Source of the DNA: Pseudacidovorax sp. NFM-22
GTDB taxonomy: Bacteria; Pseudomonadota; Gammaproteobacteria; Burkholderiales; Burkholderiaceae_C
Assembly (NCBI RefSeq): GCF_021401245.1
Contig: NZ_JACBFY010000006.1
Location: 248,001 to 312,000 of the forward strand
DNA: 64,000 nucleotides
Direction: 5' to 3'
Shown here: piece by piece, positions 60,241 to 64,000 of the stretch
How positions within the stretch are numbered: position 1 is the stretch's first letter
Layout: each line of letters opens with the position of its first letter
Translations under genes and position numbers: made by a program
The notes under the pieces: generated by a model
Seen by the model: the letters and a program-made list of their open reading frames with translations, nothing else
The model's database searches: none
What the model was told of the DNA's origin: nothing

Positions 60241-61934
60241 GCGGGAGCCTGTTGTTGGGTGTGGGTTTCGAGGCCGACGAACTGCGAGTCGTTCTCCTGG
60301 AAGGCGATGGCCTCGTCGAGGGTGGCGTCGTCCAGCCAGCCGTTGTCCACCAGGATGGCGCCCAGCGGCCGGCGCGACTGCGCCTGCAGGCGCAGCGCGG
60401 CCTCCAGGTGCTCGGGGTCGATGGCCCGCCACGACAGCAGCAGCTCGCCCAGGCGCTGGCGTGTCTGCACCAGGTGGTCGTCGGAGGGGAAGTCGTGCAT
60501 GGTCTTGTCCCACACCAGCCGCGTGCCGAGGAGCTTGTGCGACAGGAACAGGCGCCAGGCCCGCGCCGCGGCGGCGGCATTGATGAAGTTGCCCACCACC
60601 ATGCGTGGCACCGACAGCAGGCCGTGCTCCCAGCCGTACATGCGGGTCACGAACCAGGCCCGCTGCAGCACGCGCCAGACCAGCAGCACGCCGTTGATGG
60701 CCATCACCGTCACCACCCAGCTGCCCGGGTGCAGCAGCGGCGGGTAGTGCACCGTGAACCAGCCGAACTGGTAGGCCAGGAAGAACAGCATGAAGTTCAG
60801 CACCAGCAGGTAGCCCAGCATGGCGACGAAGGAGGTCACCAGGCCCTTGCGGTCACGGTAGAGCAGGTACTTGGCCGCCAGCGAGCCGCGCCAGCCCACC
60901 TGTTCCCAGCCCTGGAAGCCGATGCCCAGCGTCCAGCGGGCCTTCTGCCGGTAGGCGGTACGGAAGGTGTCGGGAAAGAACTCCCGCACGCCCAGGGGCA
61001 TGCGCAGGGCATGCACCTTCTCGCGCCCCAGGCCGAACCACGAGCTGCGCCGCGTCACGTAGTCCACCTCGAAGCGGCCGAAGATCTGCTTCATGCCCAG
61101 CTGGCCGAGGCGGTTGCCGATGTCGTAGTCCTCGGTCAGGCTGTCCACGTTGAAGGGCTGGTTCTGCGTCGCCTCGGCCAGGGTGTGCAGGGCGCGCAGC
61201 GAGAAGCAGGTGCCCACGCCGGCCGAGGGCACGGTGCCGGCCAGGCTCTCGCGCACCACCAGGTCCTTGCTGTGCCATTCGGCGAACTCGTCCATGTAGG
61301 TGCCGGCCACCAGCTCGAACCAGTGGCGCTCCAGCGAGGTCACCGGCAGCTGGATGAAGTCCATGCGCGGCAGCAGGTAGTTGTAGTACTTGAGCTCCAG
61401 CGGGTGGAGCACGTCCTCGCTGTCGTGCAGCACCACGCCGGCAAAGCGCTGGCCGGTGGACTTCTCGTACTTGAACACGGCCTGCACGACCCAGTTGAGG
61501 CAGTCGGCCTTGCAGGTGGGGCCGTCGTGCGGCACCTCCACGCGCACCAGGTGGCGGTAGCGCCGGCGCATGCGCTCCACCTCCTCGATGGTGCGTGCGT
61601 CGTTGCGGTAGGTGCCCACGAAGATGGCGTAGTCGCGGTACTCCAGCGTGGAGACCATGTTGGCCAGCATGGGCGCGATCACGTCGTACTCGTGCCACGC
61701 CGGGATCATGATGGCCATGGGCTGCTCGTCGCGTTCGCGCAGCTGCGCCACCGACAGCGGCGCATAGCGCCGCCGCACGGTGAGCGCGCGCCAGGCCTCG
61801 CGCACCCAGTACCAGAGGTCGATGAACAGGTCGTCCAGCCCCGAGATCAGCACGAGCACCGCCACGGTCGCCGTCAGCACCTCCAGCAGGTGGTAGTAGT
61901 CGGCCGCCAGGTACGGCCAGTAGAGCGAGTCCAT
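60237..61934 (-). CDS. nfrB: NfrB-like glycosyltransferase with MshEN c-di-GMP domain
   Basis: A 565-residue inner-membrane GT2 polymerase. Catalytic Asp171/Asp174 in LHDSEDVLH, TED at 267-269, and QKARW at 330-334. Membrane helices flank the catalytic domain (about 15-45 and 365-460). The C-terminal part (494-546) has two 24-residue MshEN motifs, RLGELLLSWRAIDPEHLEAA... ending Q517 and PLGAILVDNGWLDDATLDEA... ending Q546, joined by 5 residues. MshEN domains bind c-di-GMP. The sugar is unknown; E. coli NfrB makes an amino-sugar polymer. Confidence 0.9.
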   Translation of the reverse strand: MDSLYWPYLAADYYHLLEVLTATVAVLVLISGLDDLFIDLWYWVREAWRALTVRRRYAPLSVAQLRERDEQPMAIMIPAWHEYDVIAPMLANMVSTLEYRDYAIFVGTYRNDARTIEEVERMRRRYRHLVRVEVPHDGPTCKADCLNWVVQAVFKYEKSTGQRFAGVVLHDSEDVLHPLELKYYNYLLPRMDFIQLPVTSLERHWFELVAGTYMDEFAEWHSKDLVVRESLAGTVPSAGVGTCFSLRALHTLAEATQNQPFNVDSLTEDYDIGNRLGQLGMKQIFGRFEVDYVTRRSSWFGLGREKVHALRMPLGVREFFPDTFRTAYRQKARWTLGIGFQGWEQVGWRGSLAAKYLLYRDRKGLVTSFVAMLGYLLVLNFMLFFLAYQFGWFTVHYPPLLHPGSWVVTVMAINGVLLVWRVLQRAWFVTRMYGWEHGLLSVPRMVVGNFINAAAAARAWRLFLSHKLLGTRLVWDKTMHDFPSDDHLVQTRQRLGELLLSWRAIDPEHLEAALRLQAQSRRPLGAILVDNGWLDDATLDEAIAFQENDSQFVGLETHTQQQAPA

Positions 61935-61972
61935 GCGGGGATGCCGTCAGGACCCGAGGCGCGAGCAGGTCA

Positions 61973-64000
61973 TCACTTGTTCTTGTCGTGGCGACGCTTG
62001 AGGCGATGGGCCAGCACGAAGAGCAGCAGGAGCAGCAGCAGCGCGAAGGCGATCACCGGCACGCCCCACGACAGGTGGCGGCGCCATTCGGCCAGGAAGC
62101 CGGAGCCTTCGGGCGCGGCGTCGCTGTTGGCCGCGGCGCTGCCGTCGGACCAGGCCACCGGGCCTTCATCGCCCAGCACGGCCAGGTCCCCGCGGTTGAG
62201 CACGAAGGGCTTGCCCAGCGCCGGCTGCGTGCCCAGCACCTGGTAGACGAGGCCGTACTGGCCGTGGCTGCTGGCCACCTCGATGGCGCTGGCCTGCGTC
62301 AGGCCGCCGACGTCCAGCCAGGGCGACTGCTTGCCGTTGATGCGCAGGTGGCCGTCCTTGACGGACACGCGGGCATTGGCACCGTCGACCGGCACCTGCA
62401 GCGCCAGGAAGGGGCGGGCGGGGTTGAAGGCGCCCTGGCCCTGCACCACCAGCTCGGCGCGCACGGGGCTCACGCCCGAGGCGGCGGCGATGCGCACCAG
62501 GCGCGGCAGCGTGGCGATGGCGTCGGCCAGGTAGGACTCGGGCACAGCCACCTGCGGGTGGTAGGCCATCAGCGGCAGCAGGCCGACGAAGGTGCCGTCG
62601 GGCGCGGCGTCGCCCGTGCGCAGGGCGGTCGTGCGCAGCACCTGCACGGGGTAGGCCTGAGGCGCCTCGTTGCAGCCGTCGTAGTAGGGCTGGCGCTGGA
62701 TGGCCACGCGCAGCACGTTGTTCAGGCCCAGCACGTAGCTGGGCACGCGGGCGTCGATGCGCTCGGGATGGCCGTCGGCGTTGAGCTGGCGGGCGCCGAG
62801 CAGGGTGTCGTTCCAGTACACCGTGGCCACCGGGCGCGAGCGGCCCGCGCTGGGCGAGACGGCCAGGTCGACGCCGATGTCGGTGGGCAGGCGGCCATCG
62901 GCCGACAGCGCGGCCAGCGGCATGGTGACGGTCCAGTCGCCCTTGGCGAGCACGTCGAAGTTGGGGTTGGTGCCACCCCATTGCGTCGGATGGATGACCG
63001 TGCGGCTGGTGGCCTCGGCCTGGTCGGCCTTGTCGATCACGGCATTGCGACCGATGAGCACGTTGCGCCACGCGTCGGCGAAGGCACCGGCGGCCTGCGC
63101 GCCGGCATCTTCGGCCAGCACGATCACGGGCCGCGCACCCAGCGTGGCCAGGCGCACCATGTGCGAGGGCATGCCGTCGGCGGCCAATGCGGTCTGGCGG
63201 CCGCGCCAGTCCGACAGCGCGCGGGCGGCGTCGGCATCGGCATTGAGTTGCGTGGCCAGCGCGTCGAGCGCGGCATTCATCTGCTGGCGCAGGGTGGCGT
63301 CCATGACGAGCAGGTCGCCCGTGGCGGCGCCGGAGCCCAGCACCATCAGCGCGCCCACCTCGGCGGCATCGCGGATCTGGTGGCGGGCCTCGCCGGCGGC
63401 CAGGCCCGAGAAGGCGGGCAGGCCGGCCAGCGCGGGCGGGATCTGCCAGCCCTGGGTGTCGACGCTGTCGCCCACCGCGGGGAAGCTGCGCACGTTGATC
63501 TGGCGGCCGGCCTGTTCCATGGCCAGGCCGATGCGCCAGGCGCTGTCGTAGGCGCCCTTGGACAGCCGCTTGCCGGCCACGATCATCGTGGGCCTGGCGG
63601 GCAGCGCCACCCAGGCGTCGGCCAGGTTGGTCAGGGCGCCGCTGGTGAAGCGGTAGCTGAAGCGGGTGTCGGGCTCGACGGCCAGCACATTGCCCGAGGG
63701 ACGCTCATAGGCGCAGATGCGCTCGGGCGAGTTGTTGATCCAGCTGACGCCCAGGCGCAGGAAGCCGTCGACGATGGTGCGGGTGTCCACCTTCAGCACC
63801 TGGCTGGCGTCGCCCTCGGCCGTGTCCACCCGGGTGGCATAGCTGGGCCGGCCGTTGACGGCCAGCGTCATCGAGGTGCGGGCCTCCTCGGGCTTGTAGT
63901 AGCGGCCGCGGAAGTCGATGCCCGCATCGGCAATCGCCACGTTGCGCGGCACCGGCAGGTAGAACTCCTGCTTGGCGTCGAAGCCGGTGAGCAGCACGGT
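61973..64000 (-). CDS. bcsB: BcsB-like polysaccharide synthase accessory protein (5' end outside window)
   Basis: The frame is open to the window end, so the N-terminus lies beyond 64000; a GTG at 63997 is probably internal. At least 675 residues. FYLPVPRNVAIADAGIDFRG, YKPEEARTSMTLAVNGRPSY and the carbohydrate-binding-type beta domains match BcsB, with a C-terminal membrane anchor (about residue 645-665; VPVIAFALLLLLLLFVLAHR). In cellulose systems BcsB holds the nascent glycan in the periplasm next to the synthase. It is followed by nfrB after 38 nt, so it is probably part of the same synthase complex. Confidence 0.88.
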   Translation of the reverse strand, partial: TVLLTGFDAKQEFYLPVPRNVAIADAGIDFRGRYYKPEEARTSMTLAVNGRPSYATRVDTAEGDASQVLKVDTRTIVDGFLRLGVSWINNSPERICAYERPSGNVLAVEPDTRFSYRFTSGALTNLADAWVALPARPTMIVAGKRLSKGAYDSAWRIGLAMEQAGRQINVRSFPAVGDSVDTQGWQIPPALAGLPAFSGLAAGEARHQIRDAAEVGALMVLGSGAATGDLLVMDATLRQQMNAALDALATQLNADADAARALSDWRGRQTALAADGMPSHMVRLATLGARPVIVLAEDAGAQAAGAFADAWRNVLIGRNAVIDKADQAEATSRTVIHPTQWGGTNPNFDVLAKGDWTVTMPLAALSADGRLPTDIGVDLAVSPSAGRSRPVATVYWNDTLLGARQLNADGHPERIDARVPSYVLGLNNVLRVAIQRQPYYDGCNEAPQAYPVQVLRTTALRTGDAAPDGTFVGLLPLMAYHPQVAVPESYLADAIATLPRLVRIAAASGVSPVRAELVVQGQGAFNPARPFLALQVPVDGANARVSVKDGHLRINGKQSPWLDVGGLTQASAIEVASSHGQYGLVYQVLGTQPALGKPFVLNRGDLAVLGDEGPVAWSDGSAAANSDAAPEGSGFLAEWRRHLSWGVPVIAFALLLLLLLFVLAHRLKRRHDKNK

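Overview
The window looks like a chromosome segment of a high-GC betaproteobacterium, most likely Burkholderiales/Comamonadaceae. The evidence is the very GC-rich coding style, two Bug-type solute receptors, an AcnD-PrpF pair, and lambda-like prophage genes of the kind common in that order. I saw no rRNA or tRNA gene and no CRISPR array. Functional calls come from reading the proteins, without database searches.

Region 1 (1-22.2 kb) is the late half of a lambda-like siphophage prophage in canonical order: large terminase (cut by the window edge), Mor-like activator, gpW-like connector, portal, protease-capsid fusion, decoration protein, head-tail and tail-completion proteins, tail tube, tail chaperones with a -1 slippery site, tape measure, tail-tip proteins, J-like protein, tailspike, and a holin/lysozyme/Rz/Rz1 lysis cassette. 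Two near-identical 40-bp elements lie 13 nt before the gpW-like and capsid start codons.

Region 2 (22.3-26.5 kb) holds a Crp/Fnr-type regulator between an intact Rz1 gene and a decayed Rz1 copy, followed by small phage-type genes. They include two convergent paralogues, a gene whose promoter spacer is itself a perfect dyad, and a three-gene operon with a LexA (SOS) box over its promoter.

Region 3 (26.5-33.65 kb) is a broken relative of prophage 1: frameshifted terminase, Mor, gpW, frameshifted portal and a gpC-like S49 peptidase scrap. A low-GC island with two membrane-protein genes and a small lipoprotein gene sits exactly between Mor and gpW, where prophage 1 has nothing.

Region 4 (33.8-48.4 kb) is host sequence. 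It contains a DctB-like kinase and FixJ-like regulator with an orphan Bug receptor, two c-type cytochromes, an HPP-CBS membrane protein, a PIN toxin-antitoxin pair, and a Bug/AcnD/PrpF/isocitrate-lyase-family operon that probably takes up and degrades a tricarboxylic acid.

Region 5 (48.4-64 kb) is the most interesting part. A minus-strand operon encodes BcsB-like, NfrB-like (with a C-terminal MshEN c-di-GMP-binding motif) and NfrA-like proteins, then two AlgJ/AlgX-type SGNH proteins, an AlgI/DltB-type MBOAT and an AlgF-like protein. A convergent plus-strand operon encodes an acyl-CoA-dehydrogenase-like flavoprotein, a DltC-like carrier protein and a DltA-like adenylating ligase. I infer a c-di-GMP-controlled exopolysaccharide whose acyl decoration is activated on a carrier protein, possibly oxidised there, and transferred through the MBOAT to periplasmic Alg-type proteins.
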